DNA of 64,000 nucleotides, taken from NCBI GenBank assembly GCA_043772945.1, contig JAYVFR010000021.1, positions 10,088 to 74,087 on the forward strand. The letters run 5' to 3'. Source of the stretch: JAYVFR01 sp043772945. Lineage in GTDB: Bacteria > Patescibacteriota > JACMRA01. The translations under genes were made by a program, and so were the position numbers. This document shows positions 26,607-34,838 of this stretch, in pieces. Under the pieces are notes generated by a model. That model saw only the letters and a program-made list of their open reading frames with translations. It searched no databases and was not told the origin of the DNA. How positions within the stretch are numbered: position 1 is the stretch's first letter; every line of letters starts with the position of its first letter.

Positions 26607-26674
26607 AAAAATTTTCTTTACCAATTAAACCAAAGAGAATTTTAGTCTGTAATCACTGGATTAACAAAAACTAG

Positions 26675-29665
26675 TTATCCGATACTTGGAGCAGTGGTTT
26701 GGTTTGTGGCGTACTGCTTAGATAATTCATAATTTCTGTATTCAATTTTAGGAAATACTGACTTTCTGGGTGGTCTAGGAAAGGTTGGCGGCATAAAAGA
26801 AACTTTTTTGATTTCTTCAGCTGATTTTTCTTTGTCTAGCTTTTTCTCACTTGGTTTTTCACTTTCTTTTTGTTTAGTTTTTTCAGCTGATGTTGGTAAG
26901 CTTGGAACACCTTTAAATTTCCGATCTTCTTTTCTTATGTCGGATTTAGTAGATAGTCCAAAATTATCATCTCGTATTTTCTTGAATTCGTCTGGGGATA
27001 AAGTTTTTTTACCTGAGAGAGATTCTGCTACACTACTGTCTCCTTGGTCATATGCAAATTCAGCATTAGGGTAAATGTAACTCATTACTCCGAGAGCTCT
27101 TTTAGAGGCTTGAATGATATTTTGTCTAGAAACTGCTGTAGTGAAATTTCCTGACTTGGATTCTCTAATTTGTTGATCGTTATTTAAGGCTGTTATAGTT
27201 AAGTGAGTATGAATTCCAGTACTTGTACCCCCAGAATTACCTTGTACGGCTATTGCAGTACCTGGCAAAACTACATCACCAACTTTAGAAATTGACTCAC
27301 CGTCAATATGGAGATAATAATGCAATTCATCATCAAAAGTTTGTACAACTACCATTCCAAGTTCACCTCTATTAGTGCCTTTAAAAGCTGCAATAACGAC
27401 TCCTGTACTAATACTTGGAATTTTCTGATTTGGTTTGCTGTCATTAATACAATAATCATTTCCTTGGTGCGCTCTACCACGAAAATTATTAGGATCATTG
27501 CCTTCCATTACTGCCTCGCGCAATTCAAATTTTTTTATATTATCTTTTGAAATTAAATTTTTAGAATAGCTTAGCGTGTAAGCGTTTTGCTTACCCATTT
27601 TCAATTCATCCCAATTGAGGTTATCTTTTTTGAGTTCTTTTATTATTTGTTGTTGAATTTGATTTAGTCCTGTTGCTTCATTCGCGTTACTGTCTTGAGT
27701 TCTTTCTTTTGAGGTATCTTTTATTTGTCGTTGATCCAAAAATTCAAATTGAGTTGTTTTTTGTGACACTGTTTTTTCTACTTCTTTTTGCAGAGTGGCC
27801 ACTTTCTTTTCTGCTTGTGCAATATCTTCATCAGTTATTCTATCACCCTTAATGAATCCACCAAATGTCTTGGCATTATTCACCCCTACTTCTCTAATTA
27901 CTTTTTCTGGGTTTTTTTGAAATTCTTGAATTCTTTCTCCTCCATATCGAAGCATTGCAGTTGTAACATCACGATCTTTTTTCGCCTCTTTACTTATAGG
28001 CGCTTGAACAATTGATTCTGGTTTTTGGATTACTGTATTAATTTTAGCTTTAAGGTCTTCAGCAGTTAGACCTGTGGCTCCTGATACTTTGAAATACTTT
28101 GTACTACGATCAGTAAGCATATTGGCTACTATTTGTTGTTTATCTCTGCCTGCGTTGGGATTATTTAAGCCACCTGCATCATATATTGGTTTAAAGTTAC
28201 CAGGCTTAGCTTCTCCATCAAGGCTTGGATTAAAACTTAGAACGGCGGCTAGATTTGCGATTGCAATTGTATCTTTATCTAACAGCTCTTTGACGGAGAT
28301 ACTGTTGTTTTTACCGTTATAATCAGGTAGATTTGTTATTCCGCCTAGACTTTTTTGGATGAAAGCTTTTTGCTCACTTTCTTTACCTTTCAGTTTTTCT
28401 AGTTCTGGAATAACTTGTGTGTAAATATAGTACAGTCTTTTAACGTAGGCTCTTGCTGCTTCTGGGGATTGGATAAATAGGTCAAAAGCTCTTAAAACTT
28501 CAGCAGTTGTGGGGGTTATATTATATTTTTTAAATTCTTTGGATAATTCTTTTTCAAAAGGTTTGATCCACTGAGTTAAATAAATCTCACTAGCAATTGC
28601 GGCAATGCTATGCTTAATAATTAACTTTCTGGTCTGTTCCGAATTACAGTCATTTACTTGGCTTAAGGGCTCTCCGTATTCTTTTTCAAAATTTTTAACA
28701 GAGGCCTGTTGCTCGTTGGTTATTTTTGATAATCGCTCTGGGGTTAATTGATATGTTTGAACTGAGTAAATTCCAACATTGCAAACATTATTACCAGGGT
28801 CTCGATGACCAAAATAAGCTTGATTGAAAGTTCCACCAAGGTTTAAATTACCCTCTCCAGTTCCCAGTGTTCTGGCTAAGGCTCCTAAATTATCTACCTT
28901 ATCTCCTACTTTATTGACTCCTTTGAGACCCTTTAGGCTGAATCTATCAGGGCTTAAAAGAGCTGGGATTTGGGCTTTCTGATCGTCCGATAAAGCTTTC
29001 GTTACTTCCTCAATTACTCCCTCACTGGTGTTAAAAAAATCACTCCTTTTACTAAAATCACCAAGGGCAATTAATACAATGACAGTCCCTACGACAGCGG
29101 CTCCGTTATTAAAGTTGACCCAACCAGGGAGGTTGGATATTTGGGGCAAATCGTGATGGTTAGCGTTTTGGATTGATTGATTGATGGCTGTTTGAATTCT
29201 ATTAAGTTTCTCTTCATCGCTTTTAATGATTGCATCTTTACGATTTTCAAAACTTTTAATTCTTAATCTAAGTCTTAAATATTGTTGTTTGTGTTTTAAA
29301 TCGAAATTCTCAAAACCGTTAGTAATTTGATAGAGAGTACTTTTTACTTCCTCTATTTCTTTTTTTAAAGCATCAAGGCGATTAAGCTTAATTATTGCAG
29401 TTTGTACATTTAGCGGTAGTTGCATTGTGCTATTCCACTGGTTTAAATAAGTAAATAGTCCGTTATTTCCAGCTTTTCTAATTTGCTTGTATTGTTTAGC
29501 GTGTACAGGCCATTCTAAATAAAAATTATCTAATTTAACCGATATAATCCCGTTATAATCTTTTTTAATACTCCTTTCTAAGCCTTTAAGAGTATTATTG
29601 GATCTAATAGAGTCGTTTTGCAAATCTTTTGTTTGTTTAATTTCTGATTCTACTCGATTTTTCAT
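26675..29665 (-). CDS. Large protein with M23 (LytM) peptidase domain
   Basis: 996 residues. The N-terminal 170 residues are helical and charged. A hydrophobic segment near 186-205 (AAVVGTVIVLIALGDF) may be a membrane anchor. A long helical middle has no motif I know. The M23 domain near 730-830 has HQGND (HxxxD) and THLTI preceded by GIH, together giving the HxH zinc ligands. The C-terminus is Lys/Glu-rich and ends in a Pro-rich tail. It is probably a cell-wall endopeptidase or scaffold. The gene for a 171-residue anchored protein lies directly upstream on the same strand. Confidence 0.85.
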   Translation of the reverse strand: MKNRVESEIKQTKDLQNDSIRSNNTLKGLERSIKKDYNGIISVKLDNFYLEWPVHAKQYKQIRKAGNNGLFTYLNQWNSTMQLPLNVQTAIIKLNRLDALKKEIEEVKSTLYQITNGFENFDLKHKQQYLRLRLRIKSFENRKDAIIKSDEEKLNRIQTAINQSIQNANHHDLPQISNLPGWVNFNNGAAVVGTVIVLIALGDFSKRSDFFNTSEGVIEEVTKALSDDQKAQIPALLSPDRFSLKGLKGVNKVGDKVDNLGALARTLGTGEGNLNLGGTFNQAYFGHRDPGNNVCNVGIYSVQTYQLTPERLSKITNEQQASVKNFEKEYGEPLSQVNDCNSEQTRKLIIKHSIAAIASEIYLTQWIKPFEKELSKEFKKYNITPTTAEVLRAFDLFIQSPEAARAYVKRLYYIYTQVIPELEKLKGKESEQKAFIQKSLGGITNLPDYNGKNNSISVKELLDKDTIAIANLAAVLSFNPSLDGEAKPGNFKPIYDAGGLNNPNAGRDKQQIVANMLTDRSTKYFKVSGATGLTAEDLKAKINTVIQKPESIVQAPISKEAKKDRDVTTAMLRYGGERIQEFQKNPEKVIREVGVNNAKTFGGFIKGDRITDEDIAQAEKKVATLQKEVEKTVSQKTTQFEFLDQRQIKDTSKERTQDSNANEATGLNQIQQQIIKELKKDNLNWDELKMGKQNAYTLSYSKNLISKDNIKKFELREAVMEGNDPNNFRGRAHQGNDYCINDSKPNQKIPSISTGVVIAAFKGTNRGELGMVVVQTFDDELHYYLHIDGESISKVGDVVLPGTAIAVQGNSGGTSTGIHTHLTITALNNDQQIRESKSGNFTTAVSRQNIIQASKRALGVMSYIYPNAEFAYDQGDSSVAESLSGKKTLSPDEFKKIRDDNFGLSTKSDIRKEDRKFKGVPSLPTSAEKTKQKESEKPSEKKLDKEKSAEEIKKVSFMPPTFPRPPRKSVFPKIEYRNYELSKQYATNQTTAPSIG

Positions 29666-29725
29666 TTTAATATATTTATTTTAAAAGCTAACATTATTTT
29701 TTCTTTGGTTCTCCTGTTTCTGTCT

Positions 29726-30241
29726 CTATTTTTTAGGGTTTTTACTATTATTCCCCCTCTCTAGTTGCCCGTTTAATAGCTTTAACTTCTCTTCTTTGTT
29801 TGCTGCATCTTTTATAAATTTTGCAATTTCAGCGTCTCTTCTAGTTACTAATTCACCTGCTTTTTCTAAACGTTCTTTGTCTTTTTCTCTGTCATTTAAG
29901 TTTCCTTGCAATCCTCCTTGGATTCTTTTCATAATTTCAGGATTACCAGAGGTAGAGATTCCTTGAACATTTTTTTGTCCACAAATTTCTTCAGGATTTA
30001 CTTTAGTAGGGAGCCAAAAACTCACTGTCCCATCAAAATTTTCAATTGTATTATAGCCTTTTGCTTTTAACTCTTTAGATTTAGAGCTGTCTTTAGTATA
30101 TTTACCTGATGTAGGTGCACAGTTAATAGTAACTGAATTTTTTTCGGAGTTATAGAATTTTGTTGCTAATAAAACTCCTGTTAACGCTAATGCACCAATT
30201 GTAGCTTTTAGTGGTGCTGGCATGTGCTTCATTGAATTCAT
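29726..30241 (-). CDS. Hypothetical protein with N-terminal membrane anchor
   Basis: 171 residues, not recognised. LKATIGALALTGVLLATKFY (about 11-30) is a signal anchor without a lipobox, so most of the protein is likely outside the membrane. Two cysteines (NCAP, EICGQ) could form a disulphide. The C-terminal half is charged and helical. It is followed by the M23 gene after 60 bases, so the two may work together at the envelope. Confidence 0.6.
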   Translation of the reverse strand: MNSMKHMPAPLKATIGALALTGVLLATKFYNSEKNSVTINCAPTSGKYTKDSSKSKELKAKGYNTIENFDGTVSFWLPTKVNPEEICGQKNVQGISTSGNPEIMKRIQGGLQGNLNDREKDKERLEKAGELVTRRDAEIAKFIKDAANKEEKLKLLNGQLERGNNSKNPKK

Positions 30242-30317
30242 ATATTATAAATTGTTTAAAAATGATGTAAGTGTGTCTGTAAGTGAGACAAATTACTTCA
30301 TAACCAAGCATAAAAAA

Positions 30318-31604
30318 ATGCTCTTGGCAAGAATAAAAAAGTATGATTTGTGTATTCAGGTAGTCCTTTATAAGAGCTTAGATTTACAGGTGAAAAATAG
30401 AATTGGAACTCAAGTACCCTTTGATAAATTAAGTGGCATGTTTGCTTCGGCTGATTGGTTTTTTTACTTAATGTGTTTTACAACCTGCTTAGAAATAAGT
30501 TGGAATGCTTACAGTGGACAAACTGGGACAGTAAATGTTGGGGTTTTTTTGGCTATTCTAGTTTTTTCATTTATTGCATATATGTTTGTAGTTTCAAGAG
30601 CCGCTCCATATTTTTTAAGTGAAAATTTAGCAAAGGAAAAAATTAATACTAAAAGTAGCTTCTTTATAGGAGTTAAAATTTCTCTGCCACTTGGAGAAAA
30701 TACTTTTGATCTAGGTTTACCAAGCGAATTTGGTGGTTATCTTGGAATATTGTCAATTTTAGCTTATTTCCAGCTTCAGGGTCAATATTTGATGTTGGGA
30801 GTAACGCAAAGCTTACTGATGAGTATACTTCTATTTACAGATAATCTGGTAAATAATTTGTACGCTTGCATCATTCCTTCTAGAACAACTGGGAGAATTG
30901 GTGTTTTTTGTAATTTGTATTTACAAAGAACTACCACAAGTATAGTATTGTGCATTCACTTTGCCTTAGTGCTGTTTACCTTCCTTGGAAGTTTATCAGT
31001 ATTTTATCCTCATAGAGGATCAGCCACGGTTGGTTTAGAGCTTTTGGGCTGGGCATTTGATGTCATCTCTGACAATCCTACGGTTATTCGTTGGCCTGTT
31101 GTGGTTATTACTTTTGCCAGCCTTCTGACAAATAATATTGCACGTCTTATTGGTGACGCTAATTTATGGCGAGAGATTATCAAAAGGAATGATGGATTTG
31201 ATATTTCTTTTATGCTCCCTTTGTACGCAGTTTCAAATTTTATTCCGGCAATTTTACTTGGAATTCAATTCAACTTCATTCCGACAAATGTTCTTAGCTA
31301 TTTTATCACTTTTGTTCTGGTGATAATTACGTTTTATTTAGCTAAATTTTTGGCTAATAAAGTGTTTAAAAACTCCCAATTACTTGCAGTTTTATTTTCA
31401 GGAACTCTAGCCTTTGTAGTCTTAATTAGTATCCCTCAGCTAATTACTGATAGATACAATATTATTGCAACATTGGCTTTTGTTGGTTTAACCTCAATCA
31501 TTGAGATTGCAGTTCATGATATGACAGACGATTCTATGGAAATGTTAAACGCACTGAATACTGAGCCACCTGTAATTGATAAGTCAGGAACTAATAATTT
31601 CTAG
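30318..31604 (+). CDS. Polytopic membrane protein of unknown function
   Basis: About 428 residues from ATG 30318. An upstream ATG (30222) would overlap the divergent gene's start and gives a charged extension, so I prefer 30318. About ten hydrophobic segments are visible, among them FFYLMCFTTCLEI, VFLAILVFSFIAYMF and TLAFVVLISIPQLI. No transporter signature was recognised. It is divergent from the M23 pair and ends in a strong terminator. A structural or export role is possible but not shown. Confidence 0.65.
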   Translation: MLLARIKKYDLCIQVVLYKSLDLQVKNRIGTQVPFDKLSGMFASADWFFYLMCFTTCLEISWNAYSGQTGTVNVGVFLAILVFSFIAYMFVVSRAAPYFLSENLAKEKINTKSSFFIGVKISLPLGENTFDLGLPSEFGGYLGILSILAYFQLQGQYLMLGVTQSLLMSILLFTDNLVNNLYACIIPSRTTGRIGVFCNLYLQRTTTSIVLCIHFALVLFTFLGSLSVFYPHRGSATVGLELLGWAFDVISDNPTVIRWPVVVITFASLLTNNIARLIGDANLWREIIKRNDGFDISFMLPLYAVSNFIPAILLGIQFNFIPTNVLSYFITFVLVIITFYLAKFLANKVFKNSQLLAVLFSGTLAFVVLISIPQLITDRYNIIATLAFVGLTSIIEIAVHDMTDDSMEMLNALNTEPPVIDKSGTNNF

Positions 31605-31620
31605 CTATTAACTGCCCTTC

Positions 31621-31650
31621 CTCCCTTGTTTAACGAGGGGGATTTTTTTG
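31621..31650 (+). terminator. Intrinsic terminator of the membrane-protein gene
   Basis: CTCCCTTG (31621-31628), loop TTTAA and CGAGGGGG (31634-31641) form an 8-bp stem with two G-U pairs, followed by seven T. Confidence 0.8.
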
Positions 31651-31654
31651 TGTT

Positions 31655-32539
31655 TTAAATTTTTTCGGCATCAAAAATATGGCTAGGTTGTCCTATATCC
31701 AGCATTAAATAATTTGATAAATCAGCAATAGTTCCTGTTAAATTCTTTTTTAAAAGAAACATTCTATTAACGTATTTAATCGGCATAATGTAATTAGAAT
31801 CAAGTTTTAAAGAGTATAATTCAAACTCTTTAGCATAATTTAGATTATCTTCTAATTCAAGTTTATAATCTTCACTTACGCCCATTGCATTAAACTCAGC
31901 TTCTATATATCTAGGGTCAAGTAATTTGCGAGCAAGTGGTGTCAGTAAATTATAATTTTCAGCAATTGTAGCAACTTCAAGGGCCATTCCAAGGTGTGAT
32001 CCTATTCTAGCAATCCGATTAGGCAAAATCTTGATATCTAGGATTAAATCAGGTTTGAATAATTCAGGATAGACTTTGGTTATACTTTTGCCTAATTCGC
32101 TCTCCTCGCAATTTAGCTCCCATAAACCCTCGCTGTAACCTTCTTCTAGTAATAATTCACTTTTGCCACAGCACATTCCAGCACTTTCAACTCCTCTAAG
32201 TTTACGAGATGCAATTTTAAGGTATGGGAGTGTTGTTCCAACCGTTGCTACAGGGACAATCAAATTTTCTCTAATATTGGTCGCAGCACTTACAATTGTT
32301 GTGGACGGAATAATTCCATTGAAATTAACATCAAAAATGCTTAACTTATCAGCTTCTGGATGTATTCGAATATTTCGAATTTGCCCGACTAAAACACCAC
32401 CATTAAAAGAATCAGTAACAGTAATTAACTCGTCAACCTCGCTTGATTTGTTAGTAATTAAATCACTTAGCTCGCTATTAGTAAGTGTTGATAGGTTAAT
32501 ATATTCGCTGAGCCAGGATTTGAGAAAAAGCATATACAA
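31655..32539 (-). CDS. PheT N-terminal fragment (tRNA-binding + partial B3/4 domain)
   Basis: 294 residues matching the beginning of phenylalanyl-tRNA synthetase beta. FLKSWLSEYINL is the start, VLVGQIRNIRIHPEADKLSIFDV is the EMAP-like tRNA-binding domain, and ASRKLRGVESAGMCCGKSEL follows. The B3/4 part runs to YLMLDIGQPSHIFDAEKI, where the frame ends. Full PheT has about 800 residues; the B5, catalytic-like core and anticodon-binding domains are absent. The stop is 16 bases from the opposing gene's terminator. It may be a pseudogene or a free-standing tRNA-binding/editing-like paralogue. Confidence 0.8.
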   Translation of the reverse strand: MYMLFLKSWLSEYINLSTLTNSELSDLITNKSSEVDELITVTDSFNGGVLVGQIRNIRIHPEADKLSIFDVNFNGIIPSTTIVSAATNIRENLIVPVATVGTTLPYLKIASRKLRGVESAGMCCGKSELLLEEGYSEGLWELNCEESELGKSITKVYPELFKPDLILDIKILPNRIARIGSHLGMALEVATIAENYNLLTPLARKLLDPRYIEAEFNAMGVSEDYKLELEDNLNYAKEFELYSLKLDSNYIMPIKYVNRMFLLKKNLTGTIADLSNYLMLDIGQPSHIFDAEKI

Positions 32540-32614
32540 AAATATTTCGCATAAAAGCCCTTAAAAGTCAATACTTGCAAAAACCAAAAAACTGTGTTTG
32601 ATTAGTGTTTGAGG

Positions 32615-32655
32615 TCTCGGTTGGTGGTTAAACTACCAATTCTTTATAACTGAGA
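32615..32655 (+). promoter_or_regulatory. Leader with two mutually exclusive hairpins
   Basis: TTGGTGGTT (32621-32629) can pair with AACTACCAA (32631-32639). Alternatively TCTCGGTT (32615-32622) pairs with AACTGAGA (32648-32655). The two helices share bases 32621-32622, so they compete. The second helix includes the GAG nearest ATG 32663. This layout is typical of RNA switches, but no known riboswitch class was recognised. Confidence 0.4.
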
Positions 32656-32662
32656 AATTAAA

Positions 32663-32905
32663 ATGGTTAATTTTCAACTTTCCACTCGCCCTGTTTCTGA
32701 AATGTCGGTTCCTGAACAAGCTATAGAATACGTAATAATTCGTGAACATTGTTTGAGCCTCCAAAACAGAGAAGTTTTCGTACAAGCAATAATTTCATCT
32801 ATGAAGAAAGGGGGTGATAAAGAGTTTATTCTATATGTGGCACAAAAACTTTCTATTCCAGAAGAGCTCGCCAAACGAATCTGTGATTTAGTAGGTTTTC
32901 AATAA
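32663..32905 (+). CDS. Small hypothetical protein (80 aa)
   Basis: Not recognised. It begins MVNFQLSTRPVSEMSVPEQAI and is helical at the C-terminus (IPEELAKRICDLVGF), suggesting a small DNA-binding or adaptor fold, but no motif is certain. The SD is weak. It has a structured leader and a double terminator, so it is expressed on its own, upstream of the DnaE-tail gene. Confidence 0.5.
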   Translation: MVNFQLSTRPVSEMSVPEQAIEYVIIREHCLSLQNREVFVQAIISSMKKGGDKEFILYVAQKLSIPEELAKRICDLVGFQ

Positions 32906-32931
32906 GCCTTGTAACTATTTTTGGTTCTCTT

Positions 32932-32980
32932 CCCGTACACTTTTCGGGTCTTTTGTTTCAAACAAGAGGCTCATTTTTTT
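32932..32980 (+). terminator. Double intrinsic terminator (GGGTCTTTTG family, copy 1)
   Basis: CCCG (32932-32935) can pair with CGGG (32945-32948). A much longer stem GGGTCTTTTGTT (32946-32957) pairs with AACAAGAGGCTC (32961-32972), followed by seven T. The two stems share GGG. The long stem is nearly identical to the terminator at 34484-34519. Confidence 0.8.
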
Positions 32981-33044
32981 GTGGTTTTTAGTTTGGATTC
33001 TGGACAAAATTATTTTAATAACTTGCTATTAGGAACATAACTAT

Positions 33045-34040
33045 ATGATAGAATTAACTACTAAACAAATTGTCGATTTAAGATCTAAATTAATGAATAA
33101 TGTTGATGTGTTGCTAGAAAACATTGTAGCACGTCGTGAAACTAAAAAGAATAAATCAGAAGATATTTTTGGGTTTGATAGTGATGAGGCGCCTTTAATT
33201 GTGTGGAAAGGTAACTTGGCTAATTATACGTCTTTTGATATTTTGCAGATGGAGAAATCAACGCTTGGTGTTTATCTATCAGGAAATCCGCTTGATGAAT
33301 ATAAACCAATTGAAAATTATTATAGACAGGCTACGGGAGAAGTGGAAACTCTTTTTATTGTAATTGTAGAGAAAATGAAAAAGATTTTTACAAGAAATGG
33401 TGGAATGATGCTTGCACTTACTCTAATTACTCACGGCGGGGAGTACGAGGGGTTGATTTTTCCTAAAAATTCAGCACTTTATACGCCAACTTTGGATGAA
33501 AAAGAATTGTATTGGGTGATTGGGCGAATTGAAGATAAAACCAAAAAAAAATCAGATTCTAAACAAGACTCAAAAGAAAACTCCAACGATGAAACCAAAG
33601 ATGACAAAGAAAACGAAAGCAGTGAATATCAAGAGAAACCTAAATTGCTAGTTCAACATCTAGCAAAGTTTGAAGTGGGGGTTTTAGAACTATTTAGAAC
33701 AGATCCTCGTAAAACTAAAACTGAAGAAGCAATTAGCAGATATTTAAATCTTGATTGGATTGAGCTAAAGAAAAACCCAAAAAAGTTTGAAGAAATGCAG
33801 AATATTAAAGCAGAGCAAATTAATAGCTACACTCCTGAGCATTTACCGAGGATTGAAATAACTCGTAACTTAAATAGAGAATTAGTATCTGAAATTAAGA
33901 ACGCTTTGAAAAAAGTCCCGTTTAAAAATTCTCTGGCAGTGGAAATTTTTGTGGAAAATAATTTAGGAGAACTTAAAAAAGCCAAAGGAGATTTCTGGAT
34001 TGATACCGATTTGTTTAATAGACTAAATGAGTCTGTCTAA
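33045..34040 (+). CDS. Free-standing DnaE C-terminal-like protein (OB domain)
   Basis: 331 residues. EKSTLGVYLSGNPLDEY (70-86) matches the E.E.LG.Y.SGHPLD.Y motif that precedes the OB domain of DNA polymerase III alpha. The OB region follows: IVIVEKMKKIFTRNGGMMLALTLITHGGEYEGLIFP. An acidic/Lys linker (about 165-200) and a 130-residue C-terminal domain follow. The polymerase, PHP and palm domains are absent. It may be a split-off tau/ssDNA-binding module of the replicase or a paralogue with a new role. It lies between two small SD-type genes with matching terminators. Confidence 0.7.
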   Translation: MIELTTKQIVDLRSKLMNNVDVLLENIVARRETKKNKSEDIFGFDSDEAPLIVWKGNLANYTSFDILQMEKSTLGVYLSGNPLDEYKPIENYYRQATGEVETLFIVIVEKMKKIFTRNGGMMLALTLITHGGEYEGLIFPKNSALYTPTLDEKELYWVIGRIEDKTKKKSDSKQDSKENSNDETKDDKENESSEYQEKPKLLVQHLAKFEVGVLELFRTDPRKTKTEEAISRYLNLDWIELKKNPKKFEEMQNIKAEQINSYTPEHLPRIEITRNLNRELVSEIKNALKKVPFKNSLAVEIFVENNLGELKKAKGDFWIDTDLFNRLNESV

Positions 34041-34136
34041 TCATTTTTGGGTTTTTAATTGACCAAGCTTGAAAACTGTAATTGATTGTTGTTTGTTAGG
34101 GCGAATTATTTTATTCAAAAAACACGCAAGCTCAAG

Positions 34137-34148
34137 GAGACAAATCTC
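34137..34148 (+). promoter_or_regulatory. SD-sequestering hairpin before the gene at 34149
   Basis: GAGA (34137-34140) pairs with TCTC (34145-34148) across CAAA and takes up half of the AAGGAGA SD. CTC (34131-34133) offers an alternative partner. TTGACC at 34058 may be the -35 box. The 30 bases before ATG resemble the leader of the gene at 54554. Confidence 0.4.
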
Positions 34149-34427
34149 ATGGGATTATTTAGGGAATCTGGAGTGTTAAAATCTGATGAAAACACTTTCA
34201 ATTGGCTGGCACGAGAAATTGACAAACTTCAAAAAGTATCACGGGCGCAAAACACTTCACCAGTTTTAGAGGCAATAGTGGGGCTGAGAGCTGCTTTGCT
34301 TCGAAAGCCTGCTGCTTTTAAACAAGGAAACGACGTCAAAGCAAGTCAGGAAATTTTAATAGCCTGTCAAAATGCAGAAAGAATTTTCATTGCAAAACTA
34401 AACCAATTAGGGACTCAGGTTCCTTAA
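34149..34427 (+). CDS. Small hypothetical protein (92 aa)
   Basis: Not recognised. ATG 34149 follows AAGGAGA at ideal spacing and is preferred to the TTG at 34086. The product is soluble and helical: MGLFRESGVLKSDE, NWLAREIDKLQKVS, LEAIVGLRAALLRKPAA. It may be a helical bundle for protein or nucleic-acid contacts. It carries the same terminator as the gene at 32663. Confidence 0.6.
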   Translation: MGLFRESGVLKSDENTFNWLAREIDKLQKVSRAQNTSPVLEAIVGLRAALLRKPAAFKQGNDVKASQEILIACQNAERIFIAKLNQLGTQVP

Positions 34428-34483
34428 ATTTTTAGTTTCAAGTGTTTTTGTTCTTTTGATAAGTTTTATCCTCAAACCTCCTT

Positions 34484-34519
34484 GGGTCTTTTGTTTTAAA
34501 CAAGAGGCTCATTTTTTTT
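34484..34519 (+). terminator. Intrinsic terminator (GGGTCTTTTG family, copy 2)
   Basis: GGGTCTTTTGTTT (34484-34496) pairs with AAACAAGAGGCTC, followed by eight T. The 27-base stem-loop differs from copy 1 only in one loop base. Confidence 0.85.
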
Positions 34520-34535
34520 AGTTTAAATCTGCTAG

Positions 34536-34572
34536 TTGACAGATTTTAATCAAGCTAGTTAGGTATTTTTAT
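34536..34572 (+). promoter_or_regulatory. Promoter of the small membrane-protein gene
   Basis: TTGACA (34536-34541), 17-bp spacer and TTAGGT (34559-34564) end eight bases before ATG 34573. The layout is nearly leaderless. Confidence 0.45.
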
Positions 34573-34755
34573 ATGTCTAAAATGCGTGGTAAAATTATTT
34601 TCAGTGGGAATTTCCTTGATTATTTAATTAAAAATATATTTATTTCCTTGATTTGTTTATTACTATTTATCCCAACATTAGGTTTGTCATTACTTTATTT
34701 TGTTTATTGGCAGGTCAAATATTTTTTTGCTAATATGGAAATTGAAATTGATTAA
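34573..34755 (+). CDS. Small membrane protein (60 aa)
   Basis: MSKMRGKIIFSGNFLDYL is followed by a continuous hydrophobic stretch (IFISLICLLLFIPTLGLSLLYFVYW) that could form one long or two short membrane helices, ending in a short acidic tail. It resembles the repeat unit of DUF898/DUF6693-type proteins but this is not certain. A perfect 6-bp inverted repeat (CCAGCT/AGCTGG) lies downstream at about 34780-34798 without a T-tract. Confidence 0.55.
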   Translation: MSKMRGKIIFSGNFLDYLIKNIFISLICLLLFIPTLGLSLLYFVYWQVKYFFANMEIEID

Positions 34756-34838
34756 ACGCCACTCGCTCCTAAAAAATCCAGCTCAAAATAAGCTGGAAGG
34801 AGTATTGGTCTCTAAAATAAGATTAATTTACGTTTCAG

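Noticed and set aside
34780..34798. Terminator after the small membrane-protein gene
   Set aside because: The CCAGCT/AGCTGG stem is perfect but is followed by AAGGAGTATT and not a T-tract on either strand.
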